Positions 30,086 to 39,198 of a stretch of DNA of 64,000 nucleotides are shown piece by piece. Positions within the stretch are counted from its first letter, which is position 1, and every line of letters starts with the position of its first letter. Source of the DNA: Paracoccaceae bacterium (lineage in GTDB: Bacteria > Pseudomonadota > Alphaproteobacteria > Rhodobacterales > Rhodobacteraceae). Made by a program: the position numbers and the translations under genes. A model generated the notes under the pieces. That model was not told the DNA's origin. It saw only the letters and a program-made list of their open reading frames with translations, and made no database searches. The stretch covers positions 248,001 to 312,000 of the forward strand of contig JACONK010000037.1 of NCBI GenBank assembly GCA_014323795.1, given 5' to 3'.

Positions 30086-30748
30086 TCATTTGCCGCCGCC
30101 GAACCAGTGCCGCAGGAAATTGCGCACCAGTGGTCTTGCGGTCTCTCCGGTTTGTGCCGTGCGGATTTCCGCCCGGTCCCGGCTGTCCTTAAACCGGGCC
30201 AGCAGCGGGTCAATCCTGCGCCGCCTGAAGCGCTGCACCATGCGATAAACCCCAAGAAGCAGCAGCCCCAACACCATGAGGATGGTTATGTTAAGCCAGG
30301 GAATAAGCCATACATCGGGGCCATCGACCTTGCGCACGGAAATCGCATTGGGATAGATCGTCAAAACCTTGATGCGCCAGCCATAGTGGGTGATCGCCAC
30401 CCAGACAGGTTCTTCCCGCGTACTCCCAAGATCGGCCGCCTTCGCCTGCAAATCGGAACTGTCGAACTTGAAATACAACGGCCAGCCAAAGCCTGTGTCC
30501 TCGTTGCGGAATATCATAGTGCTGCCGTCGTCGTAGGCAGTTTCGATCAGCCGCAGATCCCGGGATACGCCTTCTTCATTGCCTGCGTCGGCCTGGGCAA
30601 AGAAAATCCGGTTCCAGCGGGAAAAATCCTGCCGGATAATCTCTGTTTTGATCACCCGCACGATGTCGCGTTGCGGCAAGGTATAGTGGAAAAACGCGAA
30701 AACAATCGCGACAAACAGCACCCGAAATATCCACTTTATATACCACAT
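30086..30748 (-). CDS. DUF1523 family membrane protein
   Basis: 220 residues from ATG 30748, chosen because GGAGG lies eight bases upstream and the family begins MWYIKWxxR. It has an N-terminal membrane helix (residues about 6-22) with HYTLPQRDIVRV just after, a soluble central part, and a second helix near residues 150-172. An Arg-rich tail follows. Function unknown; I recall the family as frequent in Rhodobacteraceae. Confidence 0.82.
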   Translation of the reverse strand: MWYIKWIFRVLFVAIVFAFFHYTLPQRDIVRVIKTEIIRQDFSRWNRIFFAQADAGNEEGVSRDLRLIETAYDDGSTMIFRNEDTGFGWPLYFKFDSSDLQAKAADLGSTREEPVWVAITHYGWRIKVLTIYPNAISVRKVDGPDVWLIPWLNITILMVLGLLLLGVYRMVQRFRRRRIDPLLARFKDSRDRAEIRTAQTGETARPLVRNFLRHWFGGGK

Positions 30749-31133
30749 GAAACCAGCCTCCGTTTCATCGCGCCCGGTGGCCCGACACCAGGCCTCAGGA
30801 TTTATCTCCTTTGCTGCCCGGGGCACTGGTACCCCGAGCGAAAAGTATCCTGTGCGCACCAGCCTTATCCATCACAGATTTTACGCGCAAGGCAAAGGTA
30901 AAAGGTAATTGCCATAACTGTTTTTTCAGAAAGGGGCTCGACCGTGCCGTATCGGGTTGGAAGGGCCGAAGGCCGACGGGACGGATGAAGTGCACCATCA
31001 CGCGGTCACCCGCGCAAAGGTGCGGGATTTCTTCAACTCCGATGCGCGGCAAGCCCTCACCACATCTCCCGGCTGTGGCGCAAAAAGCCCCTGCCGCCGG
31101 GAGAAAGCGATAGCAAACCCGAGTTCAGAAGGT

Positions 31134-31249
31134 CGCGATTTTTCTTTCGAATCGCTTGCGCTCCTTCGGGAACCGCCTGACCTGGGCGCGAAACCGGACC
31201 AGGTGCCGGAATATGATGCGCTTGAATCTGCAAACAAGAAGGATTGATT
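31134..31249 (+). repeat. RTX upstream region, copy B
   Basis: Matches 248-364 over its whole length, ending in AAGGATTGATT before the ATG of the decayed RTX copy. See the copy A entry. Confidence 0.75.
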
Positions 31250-31776
31250 ATGACCACCATCTACGTGGATAATTTGATCGATCTGTGAGAATGCATTGAT
31301 GTGAAGGCGATGATTTTGGCACACGACAAGTCCGGCCTCCGGAGCGGCGACAACTTTCATGTGAATTGGGGCCTTATCTTCTATAATGCCGAAGGTACTG
31401 CCAGGGAGACGACAGGCTGGGTGGTGGCTGGGGGGCGGATACCTTCGTGTTCAACATCGCTGATTCCGGGCATGATATACTTTTGGGTTTCAGCATGACC
31501 AGGGCACCAGAGATGAAGAGGGGGACAGGATCCTGCTCACAGGGCCTGCCCAACAGGACAGTTTTGATAACCTGACCTTGACCGAAGTGAATGAAAGGGA
31601 AAAAATCATATATTATCGAAGGCACAAAATGGGTTCGTGGAGTAGGATATACTACATATACGAAGACCGTTGGGGATGTGCTGGTCACCTGGGGTGACGA
31701 GTCAAACAGCATCCTGCTGGGTTTGTATCGCCTGTCGGATGTCCGCGAAGTTGCACCGGCTGATTTGACCGGCGTA
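31250..31776 (+). pseudogene. decayed RTX gene, repeats deleted
   Basis: Begins MTTIYVDNLIDL, matching MATIYIDNLIKPF of the RTX gene at 365, but stops after 12 codons. The nonapeptide block is gone. From about 31436 the tail is recognisable across three frames: GADTFVFNIADSGHDILLGF, then EEGDRILLTGPAQQDSFDN, then KWVRGVGYTTYTKTVGDV and VTWGDESNSI. This tail aligns with residues that end the intact gene. At least one stop, one large deletion and two frameshifts show it is dead. Its end abuts the convergent kinase gene. Confidence 0.9.
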
Positions 31777-31785
31777 CCAATGCCT

Positions 31786-32778
31786 TCAGGCAATCCCTGC
31801 GGCCCTGAAAAGCACCGACAAATCCTGCGCGGGCCGGGCACCGATGTGGCTGATCGCCTCTCCGGCGGCAATGTTGCCCATCCGCCCGCAGGTTTTCGGA
31901 TCACGGCCCGTCGCCAGGCCGTAGAGAAAGCCCGCGGCAAAGAGATCTCCCGCCCCGGTCACATCGACCACCTCTGCTGCCTCCGCCGGAACCGTGGTCT
32001 GTGTGCCGTTTTTGCACACAATCACGCCCTTCGGGCCCATGGTGCAGGCAACGATTTCCACCTCTGTGGCAGCCTGATCGACAGCGGCCTGCAGGTCATC
32101 TGTCTGGTACAACGCGATCACCTCATGCTCATTACAAAAAAGAAGGTCCACATAATCGCGGATCATATCGCGAAAGGCGTCGCGGTGGCGCTGCACACAA
32201 AACGGGTCACTAAGCGTAACCGATACCTTGCCGCCCGCACCCTTGCACACCCCGATAGCCCTGGCAAAAGCCGCATGGCCCGCCGCGCCGTCAAAGCGGT
32301 AGCCTTCCAGGTAAATCCAATCCGCCGCCGCCATCCAGGCCGGGTCAATGTCTCCGGGGCCAAGCTGTTCGGACACGCCAAGGTAGGTAGACATGCTGCG
32401 TTCCGCGTCAGGTGTCACCAGCACCATGCAGCACCCGGTCCCGTGCTTTTCATCCCCGGGTGCGAAAGGCGTTTCAAAATCAGTGCCCTGGGCACGGATG
32501 TCACGGGCAAAGATATAACCCCGCTGATCATCCTTTACCTTCCCCACATACGCCGTACGCCCTCCAAGAGAGGCGATGCCCGCAATCGTGTTGGCGGCCG
32601 AACCGCCGGATATTTCCCTGGCCGGACCCATCCTTGCGTAAAGTGCAGCCGCACGATCCGCATCGATCAGCTGCATAATACCCTTTTCAACACCGCTGTC
32701 CGCCAGGAATGCATCTTCGCAATGGGCCAGGATATCGACCAGCGCATTGCCAATCCCGACCACCTGGTATTTTTTCAC
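31786..32778 (-). CDS. PfkB family sugar/nucleoside kinase, adenosine kinase-like
   Basis: Ribokinase-fold enzyme of 330 residues. GGSAANTIAGIASLGG lies near residues 58-73, and the anion-hole and catalytic motif DVTGAGDLFAAGFLYG contains the catalytic Asp. The overall pattern, starting YQVVGIGNALVDILA, resembles the adenosine kinase-like group of alphaproteobacteria. The substrate is inferred. Confidence 0.88.
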   Translation of the reverse strand: MKKYQVVGIGNALVDILAHCEDAFLADSGVEKGIMQLIDADRAAALYARMGPAREISGGSAANTIAGIASLGGRTAYVGKVKDDQRGYIFARDIRAQGTDFETPFAPGDEKHGTGCCMVLVTPDAERSMSTYLGVSEQLGPGDIDPAWMAAADWIYLEGYRFDGAAGHAAFARAIGVCKGAGGKVSVTLSDPFCVQRHRDAFRDMIRDYVDLLFCNEHEVIALYQTDDLQAAVDQAATEVEIVACTMGPKGVIVCKNGTQTTVPAEAAEVVDVTGAGDLFAAGFLYGLATGRDPKTCGRMGNIAAGEAISHIGARPAQDLSVLFRAAGIA

Positions 32779-33356
32779 GGCACCATATCCTTAACCGGAA
32801 CCCGGATGCCAAACGTGACAACGGGGCAAAAATTCCCGCGCTGTTCTCCGCGATTTTGGCAATAACCGCAACACCATTGTGGCTTCCAATCGGGCGGCGC
32901 AAAAAGACGCATCCGGGACTGCCTGAAGGCGCGGTTCGCTGAACAGGGCCGAAAGTTCAGAAAACCGGATGTTCAACCAGGTTCCGGCTGTCAGGGTTGC
33001 GCACAGAACCAGAGCGCGGGATTTGACCCTCTTTGTGGAAAGAGCCGAATATGCGATCCCGGCCCGTGGCACACCCGGTCGCGGGACGCCGCGTTCATCA
33101 CCAGCTCAAAAATCATCGGAAAATGCGCACCAAAACCCTTCCACCGGGCCAAAGCGGACGGCCATTGCCGAGCGGAAATCTCGGCCGGAAGGATGAATGG
33201 CTGCTATGCCCGCAAAATCCGCTATCTGAATATACGGAAAATGACGCGAATCTTTGTTCAGGTTAACCAGTCAGGGAAAATCAGCCAAGGCAATACAGCC
33301 AACAAATGCGCAAGATTCGGGTGGCAAATGGCTGCCTGCCCCGCCATTTTTATCCC
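32779..33356. other. gene-free stretch with divergent promoters
   Basis: Lies between the divergent kinase and Ada-like genes. No supported protein. If the Ada-like gene starts at ATG 33306, the stretch shrinks accordingly. Confidence 0.45.
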
Positions 33357-34208
33357 ATGAAACAGACAAAATATCATCACGACGTAATCCGCAGGGCCAT
33401 AGAATACATTGATGCAACCGTCGGGCATCAGCCGAAACTTGATGACGTGGCCAGGGCCGTGGGCCTGTCGTCCCCGCATTTTCAGCGAGTTTTTTCCCGC
33501 TGGGTCGGGGTCAGCCCAAAGCGGTATCAGCAATACTTGACGCTTAATCACGCGAAGGTGCTGCTGTCGGATCGTTTCACTGTGCTTGATACAGCCCTTG
33601 AAACCGGTCTAAGCGGTGCAGGTCGCCTGCACGACCTGTTCCTGACATGGGAGGCGATGACCCCCGCCACATACGCCGCCAAAGGCCAGGGGCTAAAAAT
33701 CCGCTACGGCTGGTTTGACAGCCCCTTCGGCGATATGATCCTTGCCGCTACGGACCGCGGCATCTGCGGGCTCGGCTTTACGCAGGAATTCGGTCGCGAC
33801 TGGTCCCTGGAAGATATGCGTCGGCGCTGGCCCGAAGCGGAGTTCGTGGAGGCGCGGGACACGCTCAAACCTCTGGTGAATGGCATTCTTGGTCATCATC
33901 AGGCGAAGCTGCACATGATGGGGGCACCGTTTCAGATAAAGGTGTGGCAGGCACTTTTGAACGTACCCGCAGGCCATGTGACCACCTATTCACAGATTGC
34001 AGGTGCCATAGGAAACCCGGGGGCCGTGCGCGCCGTGGGAACAGCCGTCGGGCGCAACCCCGTCAGCTGGTTAATCCCCTGCCACCGTGTGCTGTGCAAA
34101 TCAGGTGCACTGGGCGGATACCACTGGGGTCTGCCGGTCAAACGTGCGCTTCTTGCCCGGGAAATTGCCCGTGCGGATGCGATTAAGGATCGGCACAAAA
34201 GCGGCTGA
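33357..34208 (+). CDS. AraC-type HTH fused to O6-methylguanine-DNA methyltransferase (Ada-like)
   Basis: Repairs O6-alkylguanine by transferring the alkyl group to its Cys in IPCHRVL (near residue 242). It may also regulate transcription through the N-terminal AraC helix-turn-helix domain (residues about 1-95, VGLSSPHFQRVFSRWVGVSPKRYQQY). The Ada N-terminal zinc domain that accepts phosphotriester methyl groups is absent, so this is a two-domain form. The start is uncertain: ATG 33357 or ATG 33306 (17 residues longer); neither has a strong ribosome binding site. Confidence 0.9.
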   Translation: MKQTKYHHDVIRRAIEYIDATVGHQPKLDDVARAVGLSSPHFQRVFSRWVGVSPKRYQQYLTLNHAKVLLSDRFTVLDTALETGLSGAGRLHDLFLTWEAMTPATYAAKGQGLKIRYGWFDSPFGDMILAATDRGICGLGFTQEFGRDWSLEDMRRRWPEAEFVEARDTLKPLVNGILGHHQAKLHMMGAPFQIKVWQALLNVPAGHVTTYSQIAGAIGNPGAVRAVGTAVGRNPVSWLIPCHRVLCKSGALGGYHWGLPVKRALLAREIARADAIKDRHKSG

Positions 34209-34369
34209 TTTATTTTCCCGGCCCTGTTTTGCGCCGCACAGGTAAACCGATGCAGAATCTATGGGCGGCAGCAATCGCCGCACGGACGAAATGATCGGGC
34301 AACAGAAGTTCTCCGACAGAAACACCCGAGGTGCCGACAGGCTCAGCACTGGCCTGACCAGCCCGTGGG

Positions 34370-34400
34370 GCGACACCCGGCACAGAAAGCCGGGTGTCGC
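34370..34400. terminator. strong hairpin between convergent genes
   Basis: GCGACACCCGGC-ACAGAAA-GCCGGGTGTCGC is a perfect 12-bp stem, 14 bases after the end of the small heat-shock gene and 161 after the Ada-like gene. There is no T-tract, so it may stabilise mRNA ends rather than terminate by itself. Confidence 0.6.
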
Positions 34401-34414
34401 GGTGCCGGGGCAGC

Positions 34415-34900
34415 CTAGCCCGCGGCGTTTGCCTTGGCTACTTTTTTCGGCGCGTTGAGCACCGGGCCATCCCGGCTTTCGATTGCAATCCGCCGCGGCT
34501 TCAGGGCCTCCGGCACTTCGCGCACAAGGTCAATGTGCAGGATACCGTTTTCCGTTCGGGCACCGGTGGCGCGCACATGGTCGGCCAGGTGGAACCGTTT
34601 TTCAAAGCTGCGGGCCGCGATTCCGCGATGCAGGTAGGTCACCTTGTCAGACGTGCCGGTATCCGCCTTACTGGCCGCGATAAGCAACTGGCCATCGCGA
34701 ACCTCAATCGACAGTTCGTCATCGGCGAAGCCGGCAACGGCGACCGAGATGCGGTAGGCATCTTCGTCTGTTTTTTCGATATTGTAGTGCGGATAACCGC
34801 TGGCATTCGGTTCAACGCTCATGGCGCGGTCCAGCATGGATGCCAAGTGATCAAAACCGACAGTGGAACGGTAAAGGGGTGCGAAATCATAGGTACGCAT
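34415..34900 (-). CDS. small heat-shock protein, Hsp20/IbpA type
   Basis: Holdase chaperone of 161 residues. It starts MRTYDFAPLYRSTVGFD, then an alpha-crystallin domain (residues about 38-130) including YRISVAVAGFADDELSIEV and ARSFEKRFHLADHV. Instead of the usual short I-x-I tail it ends in a Lys/Ala-rich stretch, VLNAPKKVAKANAAG. A strong GAAGGAGG ribosome binding site precedes the ATG and may be masked in an RNA thermometer (next entry). Confidence 0.93.
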   Translation of the reverse strand: MRTYDFAPLYRSTVGFDHLASMLDRAMSVEPNASGYPHYNIEKTDEDAYRISVAVAGFADDELSIEVRDGQLLIAASKADTGTSDKVTYLHRGIAARSFEKRFHLADHVRATGARTENGILHIDLVREVPEALKPRRIAIESRDGPVLNAPKKVAKANAAG

Positions 34901-34902
34901 GA

Positions 34903-34960
34903 CAGATTATCCTCCTTCAGAAGCGATAGTCATCCTGTTGAGGCCTTCCCGGAGGACAGG
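34903..34960 (-). promoter_or_regulatory. possible RNA thermometer before hsp20
   Basis: In the 5' leader, GTCCTCC (complement of 34951-34957) can pair with the ribosome binding site segment GGAGGAT (complement of 34909-34915), enclosing about 35 bases. Alphaproteobacterial small heat-shock genes are often controlled by ROSE-type thermometers that mask the ribosome binding site this way. The detailed ROSE fold was not verified. Confidence 0.4.
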
Positions 34961-35268
34961 CCGGTTTGGCATCAGGCCCCTTTGCGGGCACCCGACAAAA
35001 TACACATAGTAGCACCCTGCGGCGGTTCAAGGGTCGCCGCTGAAATTAATTGGAGTTAATTTCGGGCAGACCTGTGGCCCGGCTGTTCCGACACAGGCTG
35101 CCAGCCTGAACAACAGTGTGGCGGGAATACGGCCACAGAAGCCCCGCGGCGGTGCCAAAAGATTTTCCGGTGGCTGACCGTGCGATGTGCCCGGAATTGC
35201 GGGCAGGTTTTTCGGCGGCGACATCCGTATCAGCCCCGGGCAGGATTTTGAATGGCCCGGTGTGCTGT

Positions 35269-35604
35269 TCAATTTTCAAAAAGCGGTGTGACCTGCGCAA
35301 CGATGACAGCGTTTTCATCCCCTGCGCGGGTCATCAGGGCCGCTTCGGCATCAGATATGTCGTGACCTTCTGCCCGGCGTTCCTTCAGCGTACCATACCC
35401 CGATACATTGAGCGGCACCATATCGGACCGCTGCAGGGTCGCGACGGTTGCGCGCACGGCCTCCGTCTCATCCACACCACAGGCATAGCATATCAGTGCC
35501 GCGCCGGTCGCACCTGCGGGCAGACCATCACCGGCCCTGCGGCCAAGCTCCGCCAGCAGGGTGAAAACCTGCTTTTCCCGCTTTGGTTTTTTCGGACTAT
35601 CCAG
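35269..35604 (-). CDS. hypothetical protein downstream of dapD
   Basis: An open frame of 111 codons begins within a few bases of the dapD stop and ends at 35269. Codon use looks genuine, with periodic GC-rich third positions, and the sequence is protein-like (KREKQVFTLLAELGRRAGDG, then DETEAVRATVATLQRSDMVP). There is no ATG, GTG or TTG near dapD. The only nearby start would be CTG 35604; otherwise GTG 35475 gives 68 residues. I recognise no family. It may be a decayed or mis-started member of a dapD operon. Confidence 0.45.
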   Translation of the reverse strand: MDSPKKPKREKQVFTLLAELGRRAGDGLPAGATGAALICYACGVDETEAVRATVATLQRSDMVPLNVSGYGTLKERRAEGHDISDAEAALMTRAGDENAVIVAQVTPLFEN

Positions 35605-35606
35605 GA

Positions 35607-36434
35607 CTAATCGCGCAACAGTTCGTTAATCGAGGTCTTTGCGCGGGTTTTTTCATCCACCCGCTTCACGATCACCGCGCAATAGAGGCTGACGTTGTTT
35701 TTTGACGGCATGGACCCGGCCACGACGACGGCACCCGCAGGAACCTCGCCATACATTACTTCGCCGGTTTCCCGATCTACGATTCTGGTCGATTGACCGA
35801 TGAAAACACCCATACCAAGCACGGCACCTTCGCGCACGATGCACCCTTCCACAACTTCTGACCGGGCACCGATAAAGCAGTTGTCCTCGATAATTGTCGG
35901 GCCTGCCTGCATCGGCTCCAGCACACCGCCGATGCCCGCACCGCCGGACAGATGCACATTCCTGCCGACCTGTGCGCATGATCCAACGGTGGCCCATGTG
36001 TCCACCATCGTGCCGCTGTCCACATAGGCACCGACGTTCACGAAACTTGGCATCAGCACCACGCCCGGCGCGATATACGCGGACCGGCGCACAACGCAGT
36101 TCGGCACCGCACGAAAGCCCGCGCCGCGCCACTGGCTATCGCCCCAGTCTTTCCATTTGCTGTCAACCTTGTCCCACCAGCAGCCGCCCTGGGCACTGCC
36201 GCCTTGCTGCCCCATGTCCCGCATGCGGAAGCCCAGCAGAACCGCCTTCTTCGCCCATTGATTTACGTGCCAGTCGCCACTTTCCTGCCGTTCAGCCACG
36301 CGCAGCATACCACTGTCAAGCGCGTTCAGTGTTTCTTCAACCGCCTCTTTCACCTCGCCTCCGGTGGCGGGGGTGATGCTGTCGCGGTTTTCCCATGCAG
36401 ATTCGATTGCGGTTTCCAGTCGGGCGTTCGACAT
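35607..36434 (-). CDS. dapD: tetrahydrodipicolinate N-succinyltransferase
   Basis: Succinyl branch of lysine and diaminopimelate synthesis. 275 residues from ATG 36434, which has GGAGA eight bases upstream; a longer frame exists but family length fits this start. A left-handed beta helix of hexapeptides spans residues about 105-240, with [20 protein letters not shown] and [16 protein letters not shown]. dapE is not adjacent. Confidence 0.96.
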   Translation of the reverse strand: MSNARLETAIESAWENRDSITPATGGEVKEAVEETLNALDSGMLRVAERQESGDWHVNQWAKKAVLLGFRMRDMGQQGGSAQGGCWWDKVDSKWKDWGDSQWRGAGFRAVPNCVVRRSAYIAPGVVLMPSFVNVGAYVDSGTMVDTWATVGSCAQVGRNVHLSGGAGIGGVLEPMQAGPTIIEDNCFIGARSEVVEGCIVREGAVLGMGVFIGQSTRIVDRETGEVMYGEVPAGAVVVAGSMPSKNNVSLYCAVIVKRVDEKTRAKTSINELLRD

Positions 36435-36638
36435 GAGATGTCTCCGGGGTATGTGAGCCAGTTTCGCGGCGGGTATAGTGCCACGGTCCGGGGGCGGCAA
36501 CACAGGTTTCACCGCCACAATCCTCTTTTCGCCCTGACCACCTTCCAATGCACTCAGGGGCGTATCCGCCTGCATACTCGGGCCTCCTGTTCCCGGGCAG
36601 GTATGTTCCTGCCCGCCACCCCGGACGCCCCTGTTGCG

Positions 36639-38669
36639 TCAAAGGGCGTTCATCGTCAGCAATTCGTATTCCGCCACCTGGTCGTCGTCCTGGTTTGTCA
36701 GGCACACGTGCCAGCGTACCTCGCCATAATCATGGTTGCGCCGGGTCATGCGCCGCACGGTCAGTGTGGCGCGAATGCTGTCACCGGGTGATACGGGTTT
36801 TTGAAATCGCAGGTTGTTGAGCCCGGTGTTCGCAAGCACGGGGCCCGGGTCCGGATCGACGAAGAGACCTGCTGCGAAGCTCAGCAGCAGGTAACCGTGT
36901 GCCACCCGTCCCGGGAAGAAAGGATTCGCCCGGGCTGCATCTTCATCCATATGGGCGTAAAATGTATCGCCGGTAAAACGGGCGAAATGCTCGATATCCT
37001 CCTCCGTCACCTCGCGCGCGTCCGTTGTGATGGACTGGCCGGGGCTCAGCCCGGACATCCTTAGGCGGAACGGGTGGCGCGGCGGCTCTGACCGGTCAGC
37101 ACCCGGTACCCAGGTCTGGCCGACAGCGGCGATAATTCCCGGCGCACCCTGGATCGCCGTGCGTTGCATGTAATGAAAGGCCCCGCGTACACCGCCGAGC
37201 TCTTCCCCTCCCCCCGCCCGCCCCGGACCACCGTGAACCATATGCGGCACGGGTGATCCGTGGCCGGTGCTTTCTGCCATGCTGTCCGCATTATTAAAGT
37301 AGAGCCTGCCGTTAAATGCCGCTGATCGCCGCGCGATCTGCGCCGCAAAATCCGGATCCGCCGTGATAACGGATGATACAAGCGATCCGCCGCCCCGGTT
37401 CACAAGTTCTGCCGCGTGCGACGCATCCCGGTAGCCCATCAGGGTAGAGACCGGGCCAAACGCCTCCGTCCGGTGAACGTGATCCGCCACATCCGGATCA
37501 GCGCATTGAAACAGCATCGGCGGCATAAACGCGCCGTTCTCCATGCCCGATCCGGCTGGTGCAAACCGGTTCATTTCGCCAAAGACAAGCCGTGCCTCTG
37601 ATCCGATCAGGCCCGCCTTTTCCAGTACATCTGCCTTCTGGCCGTTGTTGACCAGTGCGCCCATGCCCGTGGCAGGGTCATGCGGATCGCCGACCTGAAC
37701 GTTCGCCAGGCGCGCTTCAATGGCTTCGGCCACGTCGCCAGCAAATATCTCCGGTACCATGATGCGGCGGATGGCCGTGCATTTCTGACCGGCCCTGGCT
37801 GTCATTTCCTGCGAGACCTCTTTGCTGAAAAGGTCAAATTCAACAGTGCCCGGCCCCGCATCAGGCCCGAGAACAGAGGCATTCAGACTGTCCTGTTCGG
37901 ACATGAACCGGGTGGCGCTGCGCATGATCGACGGGTTTGACCGCAGTTTCAGTGCCGTCTCGGCGGAACCGGTGAACCCCACCACATCCTGCGGGCCCAG
38001 CCGGTCAAGCAGATCTCCGACAGACCCGGCCACAAACTGAATCGCACCGTCGGGAAAGATGCCGGATTCCACCATCATCCGAAAGGCAGCCTCTGCCACC
38101 TGCACGGTCGCCGTCGCCGGTTTGACAATCGCGGGCACACCGGCGAGCAGGCAGGGGGCAAGCTTTTCCATCAGACCCCAGACCGGAAAATTGAAGGCAT
38201 TTATGTGAACGCCAACGCCCTGAAGCGGCGTCATAATATGCTGGCCAACAAAACTGCCTTGCCGCGACAGGGCCTCCACTTCCCCGTCCAGGCAGATATT
38301 TGCGTCCGGCAGGTCACGGCGACCCTTGGAAGAGATCACCAGCATAGTGCCGATGCCGCCGTCCACATCGATTTTATGATCGGAGAGTGTGCCGCCGGTA
38401 TCAAAACTCAACTCGTACAGCACCTCACGTCGTTCGCGGATGTAAAGCGCAAGCTCTTTCAGCTTCCGGGCACGGTCGTGAAACGTCATTTCCCGCAAGG
38501 CCGGCCCCCCGATCAGCCGTGCGTAGTCGATCACCGCCTGCGCATCGAAACCGGCGTGGCCGGACCGCGCAATGACCCGCCCGTTGATTGCCGACCGGAT
38601 GTGCACGGCGGTGGCGGCGGGCGTCACCCAGGCCCCCTTCAGAAAACTTTCGACAGCTATGACAGGCAT
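36639..38669 (-). CDS. paaZ: oxepin-CoA hydrolase / semialdehyde dehydrogenase PaaZ
   Basis: Bifunctional ring-opening enzyme of aerobic phenylacetate catabolism. Residues about 1-520 are an NADP-dependent aldehyde dehydrogenase with the catalytic Cys in GQKCTAIRR (near 295) and LEPF-like patterns. The C-terminal 150 residues are a MaoC-type hydratase (EEDIEHFARFTGDTFYAHMD) that hydrolyses the oxepin ring. 676 residues is the full family length. Divergent from paaI-paaK. Confidence 0.96.
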   Translation of the reverse strand: MPVIAVESFLKGAWVTPAATAVHIRSAINGRVIARSGHAGFDAQAVIDYARLIGGPALREMTFHDRARKLKELALYIRERREVLYELSFDTGGTLSDHKIDVDGGIGTMLVISSKGRRDLPDANICLDGEVEALSRQGSFVGQHIMTPLQGVGVHINAFNFPVWGLMEKLAPCLLAGVPAIVKPATATVQVAEAAFRMMVESGIFPDGAIQFVAGSVGDLLDRLGPQDVVGFTGSAETALKLRSNPSIMRSATRFMSEQDSLNASVLGPDAGPGTVEFDLFSKEVSQEMTARAGQKCTAIRRIMVPEIFAGDVAEAIEARLANVQVGDPHDPATGMGALVNNGQKADVLEKAGLIGSEARLVFGEMNRFAPAGSGMENGAFMPPMLFQCADPDVADHVHRTEAFGPVSTLMGYRDASHAAELVNRGGGSLVSSVITADPDFAAQIARRSAAFNGRLYFNNADSMAESTGHGSPVPHMVHGGPGRAGGGEELGGVRGAFHYMQRTAIQGAPGIIAAVGQTWVPGADRSEPPRHPFRLRMSGLSPGQSITTDAREVTEEDIEHFARFTGDTFYAHMDEDAARANPFFPGRVAHGYLLLSFAAGLFVDPDPGPVLANTGLNNLRFQKPVSPGDSIRATLTVRRMTRRNHDYGEVRWHVCLTNQDDDQVAEYELLTMNAL

Positions 38670-38763
38670 GACCGACCCCTGGCTGATATGTTACAGGATC
38701 AGTTTAATATTGACTGTTATTGTATCGTATGCAATTGGAAATACGTCCCTTGGGAGGGTAGAA
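38670..38763. promoter_or_regulatory. divergent promoter region, paaZ / paaI
   Basis: 94 bases, AT-rich between 38690 and 38750, with TTGACT at 38710 as a possible -35 towards paaI. ATTGACTGTTATTGTATCGTATGCAAT has ends that could form an imperfect operator. A paa repressor (PaaR/TetR type) is known to act on such regions in other bacteria, but none is encoded nearby. GGGAGGG before ATG 38764 is the paaI ribosome binding site. Confidence 0.5.
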
Positions 38764-39198
38764 ATGGATGCACAGGAACGCGCCCGCCGCAGCGCGGTTG
38801 CCATGTTCGCAAACGACAGGGCCTCACCCTGGATGGGCATGGGCCCGCCGGAGGTGACACCGGGCACGGCACGCATGTCACTGACTGTCGAATTACACCA
38901 CTGCAATGGCCATTACATTTGCCACGGGGCGGTGATTTTTGGCCTGGCGGACAGTGCCTTTGCCTTCGCCTGCAACAGCTATAACCGGCCTGCAGTGGCG
39001 CAGCACAACACGATCACCTATCTGGCACCGGCACGGGTCGGTGACGTGCTGACAGCGGTCGCGACGGAGGTATCCCGAACCGGCCGTGGGGGGCTTTACG
39101 ATGTGACGGTCAGCAATCAGGATGGTGTGCAGATTGCGGCGTTTCGCGGTGCATCGCGCACCATAAAGGGGCAGCATTTCGAAGAGAACGCACCGTGA
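38764..39198 (+). CDS. paaI: hydroxyphenylacetyl-CoA thioesterase PaaI
   Basis: Hot-dog fold thioesterase of 144 residues that releases dead-end CoA esters during phenylacetate breakdown. NGHYICHGAVIFGLADSAFA contains the catalytic Asp region. Start ATG 38764 has GGGAGGG seven bases upstream. Its stop overlaps the paaK start as GTGA. Confidence 0.93.
   Translation: MDAQERARRSAVAMFANDRASPWMGMGPPEVTPGTARMSLTVELHHCNGHYICHGAVIFGLADSAFAFACNSYNRPAVAQHNTITYLAPARVGDVLTAVATEVSRTGRGGLYDVTVSNQDGVQIAAFRGASRTIKGQHFEENAP

Noticed and set aside
31591-32865. 424-codon plus-strand frame
   Set aside because: Begins in the RTX remnant and then runs antisense through the PfkB kinase.
35116-35610. 164-codon plus-strand frame
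   Set aside because: Antisense to the more convincing frame downstream of dapD; composition unlike a protein.
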